From Lepidurus packardi (lineage: Eukaryota; Arthropoda; Branchiopoda; Notostraca; Triopsidae), in assembly GCA_023053545.1 (NCBI GenBank), contig JAKZAN010000006.1:2361001-2425000 (forward strand): 64,000 bases of DNA. The letters are read 5' to 3'. The position numbers were made by a program, and so were the translations under genes. The notes beneath the pieces were generated by a model. The model ran no database searches and was not told the DNA's origin. It was given only the letters and a program-made list of their open reading frames with translations. Shown piece by piece: positions 35,001-46,899 of the stretch (positions within the stretch are counted from its first letter, which is position 1; every line of letters begins with the position of its first letter).

Positions 35001-38000
35001 GGGGGAATTCACGGAAATCGGTCTCTGCACGGGTTGAATTAGCGTAGACCTTGGCTAAGGAATTATCCAGCAACTCGACTGCAACTGGAGGAAATTGCTC
35101 GTCTTCCACCAACTGAGCTAACACACCCCTGCAAAAAGACAGCATAGTTAATCATCAGCTAGGCAAACCACTACAAAATGTAATAAATAAAGGACCCGAT
35201 ACAGTTATTTATTAATACCATTCTAACGCATTACTTATAAACTAATTAGCACGATAAATTGCAAAGATTGAGCATAGCTGAACTTTGAAACCAACAGAAT
35301 AGCAACGATCGATACGACAAAAGAAAAAGAAAATATTACTTGATGTCCTCCACAATGTTTAAAGCCTCGCGAGATTCTCCACCCACAACCACAACGTGTG
35401 GCTTGCGTGCTAAAAAGAACCTGCGAAGAATCCTTAGATCTGCTTCTTTGCCTTCCCTGTCTTGCTCTCTCCAGGCATTTTTACGTTTTAGGATATGTTG
35501 CAAGCGAATGTGGTCCAGAACTTCTCCATACGGGGATATGCACACACCGAACGCAGCTTGCTCCAAATCGGGAACATATGCAATGGCGGCAATTCGCAGG
35601 CCGTCACGGGTGTCCCACTCATCCTCGATATCATCGGGAAAGTTGACTGAATAAGGCGCAATTTTAAGCCACGTATACAGCTTGTGACAGCAAGCCTGCA
35701 AAACGAAATAAACACAGTTTAATTTAGAACATAACAGCACGAAGACTATATGTAAAAGACAAACTAAGAAAGTAATAGAAAAATATAGTACAAAATTGGA
35801 GCATAGCATATTTTGCCTATTACTTTCAGAACCACTTCACGAGCTTCCATGGTCAAAGTAGTTTTGAGCTCTTTTGCTAGCTGAGGCAGTAGCATGCTTT
35901 CCATGGCAATCCTTACTACTTCACCCCGAGCGGCATTCCATTCTTGTACTGCTTTACTAAATTCGTCTCGATGGAACAATTGCTGAGCTTCTTCCACGTA
36001 GGAAGGATTCGGTCCAGTCGTGCCTTCCAACTTGGTGTCAATAACTAGCTTGATGAGTTTGTCTTCTTCGCCCATGACTAATTTCAGGAACTGGTCACCC
36101 ATCAAGTCGCGAATTGGTTTGCCCTTCATGTATTTCATGGCATGTAACGCATGGTTCTCGTCGATTTCTTTCTCGCCTCGCTTGGTAGGGATTACGTTTA
36201 TACGTGCGCGTTCGACGAAAGCTTCCCGAACGCATTGACGGACTAAAGGCTGCCGTGCTATCTCGGTGGCGAGCATAAACTGGGCGGCTTTCAGCACTTC
36301 TGCAGAACTGGAGAACTTGGGTCCAATTAAATCCTGAGCTACGTCCAAAGGTTCAATTGGAAACTGCTCCACCTCGTGCCGTTGGTAACTATCCCGCAAG
36401 TTTTCAGCAAACTGCTCTGGGGTTAGACCGAATCTCTTTACAATTGTATCTAAACAGATTTTTTAAAAAAATTATCGTTTTCGTTCCATCAGTCTTATAC
36501 ACTTCTTACCCAGGCCAGCTTTCTGACACAAAGTGTATAGATCGGATCGTTTTGCTTGTTTAACGGTTGCCTCTTCTTCAGGAATAGGTTCTTCGTCTTC
36601 GTCATTATCTAAGTCTTCTATTTTGTCTTCTTCTCCTTCCCCAGTTTCGCCTCTATCTTCGCGTTCTTCCAGTCGTCTTTCTCGCTCCCTTCTTTTCCGA
36701 AGCCGTTTGTCAATAGCTTCCTGACGTTGTTTGGTACGATATGCTTCTTGCATGGCAGGAATCTGACTTCCATAATGTAGCCAAAAGTAGCCGTGCACGT
36801 CCCGCAATTCCTCCATAGTTTGTACACCGTGGATCATATTAATATCTTCGTCCTACATTATTCAAAATATGCCATGAAAACATGAAACCTTTCTAGCAAG
36901 AAAGTATGGGAGGATCTACCTTCAGGACTCGAATATTGTCGGGTAAAGGCTGGTCTGGATTAATTGTCAATTGTTCCAGCTGATATTGTCTCATACGCTC
37001 CATAAGATTTACCAAGTTTCTCTTGCGCTCTTGCAACTGACACCATTTGCCATCCCATGCATACACCCGCCATAGATCTGCCAAATTCAGCTCCGGCTGA
37101 ACGTATTCTTTGCGATAGAAAGCCAAAAAAGGGACTTCCAGTTGCTGATTTCGCATAAAGTCCAAAGCTTTGCGGATTTTAGCAACGGTACCAGGGCCAC
37201 GCCGACTTCGATCGCGATTTTCAACTTCTCTGGATGATTCCTGAAAAAAGATTACCATTCTCACGTTAATACCTAGATTATTTTCGTAAAAAAAAATTTA
37301 CTTGGCGAGAGATACTCCCTTTGACAAAAGCAAATTTGTAAATCCATTCTGCTTCCATGTCTAACTCATCCGAGCCTTCAGGCACAGGCGTTATGGGAAC
37401 GTGCCTTAGTTGCATACGTTCAGGGATATCAGTTGAACGAATCTAAGAAAAATAAGATCACTTTACAAGGTGATCTTTTCAAATATTAAGAAATTAATTA
37501 CTTGTGCATCGTAATCAGTCAAATGACCTCGTTCCAACTCGGAAGGTTCGTAAAGCTCGTAGATAGACTTGCGACTCGTTTTCTTCTTTGTCTTCTTGGT
37601 ACGTACACGTCTTTCTTCACCTTCACCTTCCTCCTCTTCTCCGTCTTCACCTTCTTCATATTCCTCGTCATAGTTCGCAATTTCGTCATAATCAAAGTCA
37701 ACTCCAAAAATGTCTTGGGCTTCTTGTAAAGCTCTGCAAACAAATTTGTTGAAGACACGATTCAGCTTTGAAATAAAGAACTTACGCATCACGAAATATG
37801 GGTTTCCTTTTCTTTCGTTTTTCGGCTATGGGTCGCCCTTCATTGTCCACGATAAAATCACCAATATCAGATTCATTGCCATCTTCCTCAGAGTCGTACT
37901 CATTGCTTGCGTCTTGAACTCCTGCACGATGACGGTCTCTGACACTTCCCTCTTCCTAAGTGTAAAAAATGCAAAATAAAAATATGTCTACAAATAAGTA

Positions 38001-38616
38001 AAAGTGCCCTGATTTTGAGTACTGCAATTACCTTATCAGATCCCTCAAACAGTTCATTCGCAATGGCATCTCTCTCGCCTTCTCTGTCGCCTTCTTTATC
38101 AGACCCTTCATCAGATTCTTCTTCCTGAATTCTTCTCAGCCGTTTAAATTGTCTTTTCTAAAACATTCCAATAATAAGTTAATATCAGAGTGCGTTTTTT
38201 TTCATTAGAAAGTTTACTCTTTGCAGCTTGACTCCCAAATTATCTTCAAGTAACTCATAATCTTCTTCGTCAAGCCTATCATCCAGCTCGTCATCTTCGT
38301 CTCGTTTTCGCTTGCCAGCATCCTCCTCTTCACTTCCGCTCTGTTCTTCGTCTTCATCAATGGGATTATCATCGATGAGATCTTTCAATTCTTCCCTAAT
38401 CCTGTCTTCATCATCGGCATCGTCGTCCTCATCATCATCGCTACCAATAGCCTTCATGCGTTTCAGCTTCTTACGGTCTACTTCGTCCAACTCCTCCTCA
38501 TCCTTGAAAAACACACAACGATTAATTCTCGAAATACAATTCACAAAAAAACAAAGAAAAGAGATTTCTCAGCTTACATCACTTTCCTCTGCTTCCGAGT
38601 CAATAAAGTCCGCCAT
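32044..38616 (-). CDS. Spt6: transcription elongation factor SPT6
   Basis: Histone chaperone that travels with RNA polymerase II. Fifteen exons: 38616-38578, 38502-38218, 38157-38032, 37955-37786, 37733-37502, 37442-37302, 37240-36920, 36852-36510, 36449-35824, 35695-35340, 35128-34717, 34660-34156, 34100-33784, 33722-32772 and 32682-32044, 1,820 aa. Order: acidic N-terminus (residues 1-270, long Asp/Glu runs), helix-turn-helix and DLD region, YqgF-like RNase H fold (about 870-1010), HhH region with [11 protein letters not shown]1 domain (about 1190-1290), then the tandem SH2 pair that binds the Pol II linker. The first SH2 has [20 protein letters not shown] with its phosphate-binding Arg. 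The tail is Thr/Pro/Ser-rich with TPR-type repeats, resembling the metazoan C-terminal repeats. Slightly longer than human (1,726). Confidence 0.97.
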
Positions 38617-39112
38617 GATCACACAAATATATTACAAACTACACAATTAGTTAAACAATTGTCTCCGTAAGACTAACGCTATCTCGTCTCAACGAAGTGG
38701 ACACACCAGAAGTATTTACGCAACAATTACTACGGTGTTAATTTGCGCACAAAAATTACAAGCGAAAAAGCGTTGCAGGCCGATCACCTGGATTGGTGCA
38801 CTTAAACGGCGAAGGACGAACCAAGCACGCAAAATTCTGATTCATTCGTCCTACCCCATAGATGGCTGGTCCACAGAAGCTACTGTATGACGCCTTTTCG
38901 GAGGATTGAACCAGCCAAAAGCTTACCTATCCGACCGCTAACCGTTCTGTGACGTGCTGTGCGGTATGAAGAGAGCAATTTCTGTCTGGGAACATGAACT
39001 AATGAACATTCAATTCAACTGACATCAGTGTCAACCAAATTAACGCCATGTTGACTTTTATTCTATGTAGTGTAGTTCTCAGTTACGGCGTGTTATTTTT
39101 TTATGATCAAGG

Positions 39113-39158
39113 AATAGGTTAGGTTAGGTGTGGTTTGATTTGGTTAGGTTAGGTAAGG
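39113..39158 (+). repeat. interstitial TTAGG-type repeat cluster
   Basis: Two blocks of TAGGTTAGGTTAGG-like sequence separated by a degenerate GGTTTGATTTGG stretch. TTAGG is the ancestral arthropod telomere repeat. The cluster is short and degenerate. Confidence 0.6.
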
Positions 39159-39530
39159 AGACTCTCTCAGAAAAGCATCAAAAAGAGCACCTAAATGCCC
39201 GAAGCATACATGTTGTGGATGTCATCCGAAAATGCGTCAAAAAACGCATCCTAACCGTAATACTCCTGCAAATTCTAAGCTTAATATTCGCTTTCTTTAC
39301 CAGCAGGTGTCACCCCATGCTGCGGGAAAATTTCCTCCGAATAGGCGTCATTTAGCCTCTTGTGTTGGTCCACACAATATATAAAATTATTTTACATCAT
39401 ATTATACGATACTTGATTCAATACTCGGCTTATTGTTCCATCACAGGTTTGTAGCATTTAGTTACTTCAGTATTGATAAATAAGATAATTAATAAAATTC
39501 TCTTCATTTACCTTAATGTTTCTAAAAAAA

Positions 39531-39544
39531 CAAGGTGGCGCTGC
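39531..39544 (+). promoter_or_regulatory. CTCF-like motif upstream of MRM1
   Basis: CAAGGTGGCGCTGC contains the AGGTGGCGC core, about 195 bp before the MRM1 start codon. Binding is inferred. Confidence 0.35.
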
Positions 39545-39738
39545 TTTCGATCAAGGACTTTTAATACTACTGGTACATCCCTTAGTCGAGCCCCTTTGTT
39601 TACAGAAACAACATAGAGTAACGATACAGAGAAGCACGTGTTAAAACTGCTGTCCATAAAAAGTCATTGTAAGCAATACGACTTTCTTGTTTTGCTATTT
39701 GCATTACTTGCAGGAAGTTGTCTTTTTCGTCGTCTATT

Positions 39739-41266
39739 ATGGCTTCCTCGTCGTTTTTCAATAAGTTAGGAAAAAATGTTCGTATGCGGTTTTGTAACGC
39801 GGTACTTATCAACGCTGCAAAAAAAGATTTTCCAATGGCAACGATTCTAGGTCAGCCACTAGTATATAAATCTAAAAGTGTGCGTGAATTGTCAAGCTAT
39901 GTTCCACCAAAGTTTCGATATGGAGAGTTCAATTCCGACAGCGAATCGAACAATAACGAAGTTACAGACCACGTCGAAAAGCCCAAAGAAAAGAAAGTAG
40001 GCAAGGACAAAAGCGAGACGATTCGTAGATTACAAGCAATGGCTCATGGAACTCTCGATTTAGAATCGGTTAACCCAGATCATGGGCAAAAATCTACTGC
40101 TCATCGTTCGGCAAATTTACTGCAGTTACAGCGAAAAAACCCAACGAGACTCAGCAATCGAGAGTTCGATGATTGGGACGACAAACAAGATAGTGACTGG
40201 TCGAAGAAAGAGACTTCGGCATATCGTAATAAATTCAACGAACAATCATTTCCTCGCAGTACGGAGAAAGAAAATTTTTCGTATGGTGTTCCAAAGAAAG
40301 AACAAACGGTATCGTATCGTGCTAGCACCCCCATAGAACAACCATTATTTCGCACAGTTCAGAAAGAAATTGCGGCTCAACCAGGTCATGACATCCTGTT
40401 TGGAATCCATCCCATCTTTATTGCATTAGAAGCTGGGAAACGCGAGTTTGTTCAACTTTGGTATAAAAAGGACACAGAAAAATCTAATCCCCGTCTGCAG
40501 CAAATTCTTCAAGTATGCAAAGAGAGAAATATCAAGACAGTGGCAACCGACGAGCATGCCTTTTTACGCGGATTACCTAGCGATCGAGCTCATCAAGGAG
40601 TTGCCGCTGAAACATCGCGGTTGTCTGCCGTATGTTTGAATGCAGAAGAACTTGAAACAAGTGTTCCAGCAAAAACACTTTGGACGCTATTATGGGAAAT
40701 TCAAGACCCCATGAATCTTGGTTCGATTGTCCGAAGTGGTACCTTCTTAGGAGTGAATCGAATGCTAATTACCAAAGACAACAGGTAACGAATAATGTGA
40801 AAACCAATCGTCGAAAAAAAAGTAATAAATACATTCAATATTTGAATAGTTGCTCCTTGTCTCCAGTGGCGAGCAAAGCCAGCGCTGGCGCATTGGAAGT
40901 CGTACCATTATTTTCTGTCGCTAGTCCGGTTTCCTTGATCGAGAAATTGCGTGAATGCGATTGGGAAGTAGTTGCAACGAGTTCTCAAGCCGGGGAAAAT
41001 TCCATAGCTCTGCACGACTATCACCAGCCTGAAAAACCAACTCTGTTAATAATCGGTACCTTACTTTTTTCCCCTCGAGTTACGATTTTTACTCATGTAG
41101 TATTATAGGTAATGAAGGAAAAGGTATTCCTGCGGAGGTGGAAGTATTATGCAGTACATCTTTGCATATCGCTCCTGGAGAGCATAACCACAAGTTGTTA
41201 GATTCCATGAATGTTGGAGCTGCTGCTGCCGTGCTATTTCATACTTTAGCAATGCGTGGAAAATAG
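39739..41266 (+). CDS. MRM1: mitochondrial rRNA 2'-O-methyltransferase MRM1
   Basis: SpoU-class (SPOUT) enzyme; the family methylates the ribose of a conserved G in the mitochondrial large rRNA. Exons 39739-40784, 40850-41055 and 41109-41266, 469 aa. Residues 1-220 are a mitochondrial N-terminus and a charged linker. The substrate-binding domain starts at DILFGIHPIFIALEAGKREF. SpoU motif 1 is EIQDPMNLGSIVRSGTFLGV, with the catalytic-site Asn-x-x-x-x-x-Arg. Motif 2 is IGNEGKGIPAE, split by intron 2. Motif 3 is LLDSMNVGAAAAVLFH. The ATG at 39739 was chosen; an in-frame TTG lies 21 nt upstream but is not a likely eukaryotic start. The stop lies 253 bp from the convergent selenoprotein M stop. 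Confidence 0.93.
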
Positions 41267-41392
41267 TAGCATTCTCCTTAATAGAAGACGTATTTAAAAG
41301 ACACAGTGTAATTCCTGACTCGAAAGAAAATACAGGGAGTTAGAGCACAAGCGTGGAGACTGACATGTCTCTGTGAAATCAAACGTAATAAT

Positions 41393-41450
41393 CTTCCACC
41401 CACCTGGACAGGCGTTAGCTGGTTTCTCAGGAGGGTTTCATAGAGCATTT
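41393..41450 (-). promoter_or_regulatory. SECIS element of selenoprotein M
   Basis: On the gene strand, 41441-41438 is the core ATGA. The next helix, ACCCTCCTG, pairs with CAGGTGGGT at eight of nine positions. The apical loop starts with AGAAACC, giving the unpaired AA run 12 nt after ATGA. The 3' side continues TGGAAGATT, which supplies the opposing GA of the non-Watson-Crick quartet. It begins about 80 nt after the stop codon. Spacing and pairing fit a eukaryotic SECIS. Confidence 0.85.
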
Positions 41451-41519
41451 GCATTTTCACGAAAAACTTGTCAAACCATACTGGCAGTAATACTCAATGT
41501 GTGCTATGCAGATGACTTT

Positions 41520-42154
41520 TTACAAATCTTCCCTCTGCTTATAAGGACCTTCTTTGTACTCTTCGGGGACTTCTTCTTCCAAGTCGTTCTTGCGATAAAA
41601 CCCTAGCTTCAGCAAAGCTTGATTGCACTCTTCCCTTGACGCATGTGATAAATCCACCTTATCCACTATTTGATCGTCCCGATTTAGAAAATAGAGAACA
41701 GGCGTTGCACCAGGCACCATTTTGAACACAGCATTGTGGCTATATACAGAAGATTAAACGACCAAAGAAGTGATTAGGATAGCTTATTTCTGTAAAGTAC
41801 TTTATACATACAAATATGGAATGTCCTCGTAAATGAATGTCTTCACTTCGGGGAGCTTATTCAGTCGTCACCCACCACAGCTCTGCGGAAATCAAACATC
41901 GATAAGCTAGGTAATCAGGGAATTGAAAGATACTAGAACACCTGCAAGTTATCCCACAAGGGAAATTAACCTTCTTCAGGGAACTTTTAAGTTCTTAGTT
42001 GAAGGGAGAAAACGCGCCTACAACCCCTTTTTCTAGAAATACAGCTGAATTTAAAACAAAATCATACCTCCACGCGCGCTTTGACGATCTCCGTATTACC
42101 AAGTTCTGCACAAACTGCCGTAGCAAACAACAGGACTATGATGCTTTTTAACAT
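41520..42154 (-). CDS. SELENOM: selenoprotein M (in-frame UGA read as selenocysteine)
   Basis: ER-resident thioredoxin-fold selenoprotein. Exons 42154-42068, 41882-41812 and 41739-41520, 125 aa. Exon 1 gives a signal peptide (LKSIIVLLFATAVCA) and a mature start with KARVE. Exon 2 reads SCGG-UGA-RLNKLPEVK, where the UGA falls at the U of the family CxxU (CGGU) redox motif. Exon 3 gives FHNAVFKMVPGATPVLYFL and ends REDL, an ER-retention-like tail (human HADL). Standard gene finders would end the gene at the UGA or miss exons 1-2. The SECIS is in the 3' UTR. Tail-to-tail with MRM1; 311 bp downstream of KDM2 on the same strand. Confidence 0.95.
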
Positions 42155-42465
42155 TTTTATTGCAAAGATCCCTGAAAATCTGTTCCAACCGTCTACTCCA
42201 ACGTCAACTCCCCAACAAGTTTTCTTTCTCTCCCCTTCAGCTATATACTAATACAAGCAACACCTGTACTCGCACGCGGGTGCAAATGATTTGCAGGATA
42301 ATAAAAGCCGCGCCCCTTTGGGGATGGATTAACAGTAGCGGCTCTTTTGAATCACAAGTAATTGTAATTATCTATTGTCTTCAAAATGTAAATCTTTTAG
42401 AATCGTTTACCTAAAAGAACAATTCCACAAAACATAAAAAAACATGGCAACGAAAGAAATCCCGT
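42155..42465. other. gap between KDM2 stop and selenoprotein M start
   Basis: 311 bp that must serve as both KDM2 3' UTR and selenoprotein M promoter. A TATATA-like sequence lies at about 42242-42247 on either strand. No clear minus-strand AATAAA precedes the selenoprotein M start, so the KDM2 poly(A) site is unclear. Confidence 0.4.
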
Positions 42466-45400
42466 TTACATTCCTTCCAAAGTTAAACCCGGTCTTTGCA
42501 ATCTTTTACACGCGGCTGCCGGTAGAAATGGACAATCACTCACATTTAGGTAAGACAAATTAGGATTGCGAGCTGCTAATTCCAAGCTACTAATAGTTAG
42601 CAAAGGGCAGCCAGACACGTCTAAACGTGTCAAGTGCTTAAGACTGGTGGGCCCGCAGAGCTGTGCCACACCTGCGTCGCTCAACTTGCAACAGCCTGCC
42701 ACACGCAAGCACGTCAAATACTTCAGGGTCTGAGCAATACATCTCACCGATAATTCTGTAATATCCGTACCACTGAGCGACAGTTCAGCCAAAGATTTAA
42801 GCCGTGGACAGACACCTTCTTGTCCGCATAGCAAGTCTTTGAGGACAACGTCATTCAATCCAGAGACATGACTTAAATCCAGCGTCGAGAGAAGAGGAAT
42901 ATTCCCGCCTCTTAACGCACTGCAGACTTCCCAGGCGCATCCTTGTAAACTCAGCGTTTTCAAAAGCGGCATCCTTGGTAGAAACCAAGACAGTTGGAAC
43001 TTGCTCACAGGCCCCCAATCCAAGTACAAATGTTCGGGTTGACGTCGCACAATGCCTTGCATATGAAAATGCGTCAAGGATTGGTGCTTGACATCAACGG
43101 TTTTCCACAACGAAGGGTCAACAGACACTCTATTCCACGCTCGACAGACGCGCATGCAAACAAGCATGGTAGCTCGATCTAGATATCGAAAAATGGGCAA
43201 AAGAACTTCTTTGGAAAAGACCAACCTTTGAACATTCCAATCTGAAGAACCATTGGGTGTTGGAAGCACAACGGGTAAGGCAGGCCGGATTACCACGTGT
43301 GGTTGCCGTAACTCACGAGTTTGGGAAGCTATGTAATTTTCAAACGCAATCTTGTGAGGAGACGGTCCCGGTTTCTCGCAATTATTCTGACCTTCTTTGT
43401 TCTCACTGCTATTTCCGTCCCCAGTAGGTCCTAAACCCTTGTTGACCGAGCTTTTGTCTTCCGCAGCCCTGACAGTATCTTTGGAATTGGCGGGTGTTTC
43501 TTTTCTCAGAGGAAAGACTTCGTTGGGGACTTTGACGTTTTTCAACTTGGTACCCGAAACTACAGGCAAATCGCTGGCTAGTGGTTCATGTTTGATAAGT
43601 ACAACTGTCGGTTGCAAAGAAGCTGCTAACTTAGCTTCCACTAAACTCTTTACCGAACTCGATATCTTGTCCGACACGGCGCCAACTTCCGTAGATGGTC
43701 TCCGATCAGGCTTATCCAAAAACTTAATGATTGTAGCTCGTAATCGATCTTCCAAGTCTATACTATCTGCAGACGGAGCAATTTCGCCAACAGAAGAAGA
43801 AACACTTTCATGGGAGGACTCTTCCGAAGGAGCTTTTTTGCTAGAATCTTCCAATTGGAGTTCAATTTTGCATTTTTTTGGCTCTGGTGAGTCAAAATCG
43901 GTGGTGCAAACTGAATCCTCGTTTTGCGGCATGTCCACTTTACTTCTCGCTCGAAAATGTCTCGGCTGATCACAAACAAGAGATTAATGGATTGTATAAA
44001 ACCACTTCCATAGAAAATTACCATGAAAACCCCCAAACTTACTTTTGATTCCAGACTGTGCCCAGCGCAACGGCATTTGGGACACTCCCAGCTATTAGGC
44101 AAATCTTCATTGACGAATCCTTCCAAATCAGGACACTATGTGCACAATAATTTTCGTAATAGAAGCAAAATTAATACATTGTCCTGAACCTTACCTTCTT
44201 TTTGGCACAATGGCTATGAACTATTTCGTAACACACACTGCATTCCATCAAATTGCTTGGAGTAGGTTTAGAAACCTTGGAGACCGGCAAAATCACAGGC
44301 GAGTTCCAACCATCCAAACGACAAACAACACACACTGCCGTAATAGGCAAAAGTGGCTTTAAAAAGAAATAATTTCATAATTGAATTACAATTCCTATAA
44401 AGTAAACCAGTCTACACGTGTATGTTACACCTACCATCAAGCATTGCCGGGCCACGCACGTTTGCTTGGCTCGGCCAGTACCACCGAATTTGACCATATC
44501 CAAGCAAAAGCTGCACTGGCCGCAATCTTCACGGAGACAGGCGCTACATTTCTTGCATCTCGTCCGTCTCCTACGTGGTTCATTACCAGGGCCTTCACCC
44601 GGCGACTTTGGAACAGTACTAGGTCTTCCTTTCCCTTTTCCGATCCCCCTCACACGCTGGGTTTTCGTCGGCGACAATAAAGACGCAGATGGAGAGCACG
44701 TTTCATGCAACAAAAAAATGGGGATGCCGGACGTAGCCAGCTCTTGCTTATCATGACGGTGTCGTTCCACCAATGTGCGCACATCTTGGATCAAGTTTAA
44801 AGGGTTAGTGATCAAATCAGGGATATTTTTGCGGGACGGAGGCAGGGTGTTTAAAAACATGATAATGTCCTTCAAGCCATGCATTTCCTGAAGAGTCAAG
44901 TGATAATGACGGTCAACAGTAAAATCCGCTTCGCCGGGCAAATTCAAGTGGCTCCGACCCAGCAAGCAATGTACGTAGCGTTCCAATACGTACCACAACA
45001 TTTCGGCATAAAACGGATATCGGAACTTTTGAGGAACTTTGGTGGTATCTTCCACTTGAGCGATTCGCAACTGTTTTTCTATAGCGTAACTGTGCAGAAA
45101 GTTACCACCAAATACCAAAGAATCTTTCGGCGTGTACACAGCATGGATCCAGCCTGAAGGAATGAAGAAGGTATTACCCGGTTCTAAGTATACACGCCCA
45201 CACTTCTCCACTAAGTCGCCGAAAAAAATGTCCGTTTGCTTGCCCGACAAGACCCAATGTTCGTAGAGTTGCAGGTTGCGTTCACTAGGAGGAATTAACC
45301 AAAATATTTTGGCCCCTTTCAAGACGTGGTACCAAACAGAGGTCCCACCGAAATCGATGTGAAAATCAGTGTAACAGCCGGCTACTGACATAAGGCAATA

Positions 45401-46497
45401 TTTCTGGACCTTTGGATATTTCATCTCTTCTAAGCGATTGGTGGCGTCCATTTGTGATGCTTTTAGTAAGGTCGGCCAAGCGGTTTCTACCCAGTCAATT
45501 TGCTTGACTATCAATGGTGGTTGGACGTAATTTGCTAGCTTGGTGTGTGAAAATTCCAGGGAGATAACGTTTAAAAGGCGATCTTTCTTAGGGCTTTCGT
45601 AATACTTCTGCCACTCTTTCATAGTCATCTCCGTGTTACGTTGCGTAGCAACGTCCATAACGTCAAGCACCCTCCGAGACCCAACGCACGTGCGAACGTC
45701 ATCAATGGTAAAGTCCGGGTTGGGTATCGTTATACCCAGACCGGCTTTATTTCGAAAAAGCAGAGGCGAAGTTAAACCATTCTTTTGAAGATACACAACG
45801 GTGAAATCTTTGCAATTGTTAGCGATTAGCTAAAAAAATATATGTGCAAATAATGAGAGCGTTACCTTTGCCCTCCATTTGTTGGATAAAGCAGGCTGTA
45901 AATTTTTCGGTTCGTAATTTTTCATTGAGATCGAATGTAGCTCGCCCGTCTATTTCATCATCGATATCCGGAGGATCCCAACCATCTTGATTAGCCCGAC
46001 CTGACTTCTTCCAGCGCTATTCAATTAAATTTACCTTTGTTAAAAGAATTGTTCGGAAATTACATACAAGACTCTTTAGAGATTGAACAATTAATTCCCG
46101 AGAAACTTCTTACGTGAACACAAGACAACAGTAAGAGTGAAGTACAATGAAACCTTTGAAAAAAGGTTTTTTTCGGTTTATAAATATCGAAAAGAAATTC
46201 TAAACAATTCATGAGAATATTATAAAGGAAACTATAAAATTTACAATCTATCAATAACTCTAAAAGCGAGTCTACAAGGAATGCATACTGTATACAAGGG
46301 ATGCATACTGTATATAAGTACGAGAAAATAGAGACAATGATGCATATATAGGAAAGATTACGCAAAAAAAAGATAAAAATTTGCAAAGTCCTATAAACAC
46401 TTGCGACACCCCCCAACAACGAACAAAGAATTTTAATTGTTTCACGTACCTGACGACCTCCTGTTCCCTTCTTCGAATATTTCCTTTTCCCAGACAT
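42466..46497 (-). CDS. Kdm2: lysine-specific demethylase 2 (JmjC-CXXC-PHD-F-box-LRR)
   Basis: Histone H3K36 demethylase and CpG-island reader of the KDM2A/B family. Exons 46497-46450, 46016-45866, 45807-44435, 44356-44195, 44135-44043 and 43965-42466, 1,108 aa. The JmjC domain has the iron ligands in TDFHIDFGG (about residue 215) and the distal His in GWIHAVYT. The CXXC zinc finger reads [15 protein letters not shown] with KFGGTG (about 490-525). A PHD finger spans exons 4-5 (CVVCRLDGW through ECPKCRCAG). A long disordered linker follows, then an F-box ([24 protein letters not shown], about 870) and leucine-rich repeats to the end. The exon 3 acceptor at 45808 was chosen because the upstream AG would create a stop, and because EGKDFT matches vertebrates. 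The first intron (433 bp) is the longest. Confidence 0.96.
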
Positions 46498-46899
46498 GCC
46501 GTATACTTATAACTTAACTGATCACTAATTTTCAATTTAGCGAAATTGATTTTGATATGCACTCACAAGTCACCAATGCTCCGCCATGTTGGAACTATAA
46601 CAAGTAATTTAAAAGGAGGGGCTAGAAGCTGTTAAGCAAAAACAGCCCTGGATTGGCCGTTAAAAACAAACCTTGCGTTAAGTTTCGGATCCTCAGAGCC
46701 CCCAAATTACACGGAGGACAAATGCACACTAGCAGAAACCTAATGCAGAGTTTTGGGGTCAATTTTGTCAAAACGCCGACGCCAAGTAAGGGGTTCTAAA
46801 ATCGGATCTGCATCGGTTCGCGATCGGGGCTTGTTTTCGTCGGGAAGGGGAAAGAAACTGGTGACCTTGTAAACAAGAAGCTTAGTCCAATTTGTTAAA
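46498..46899. promoter_or_regulatory. probable bidirectional promoter of KDM2 and the 46900 gene
   Basis: Only 402 bp separate two divergent start codons. CCGCCATGTTGG at 46581-46592 includes a YY1-like GCCATGTTG, 86 bp from the KDM2 start. A CCAAT appears on the minus strand within 46650-46660 (ATTGG on plus). No TATA box stands out. Confidence 0.5.

Larger units (their letters stand above)
38617..39738. other. intergenic between divergent SPT6 and MRM1
   Basis: A 1.1-kb divergent interval. It contains a YY1-like GCCATGTTG (39045-39053), a stretch of TTAGG-type repeats (39113-39158) and a CTCF-like CAAGGTGGCGCTGC (39531-39544), listed separately. No gene was seen. Confidence 0.5.

Noticed and set aside
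43397-43969. 190-aa plus-strand frame opposite KDM2
   Set aside because: Antisense of the KDM2 linker and N-terminal part of its last exon; Ser/Leu-rich composition follows from the opposite strand.
45808-45831. Upstream AG acceptor for KDM2 exon 3
   Set aside because: Using it introduces an in-frame TAA in the joined reading; the acceptor at 45808 restores EGKDFT, matching the family.
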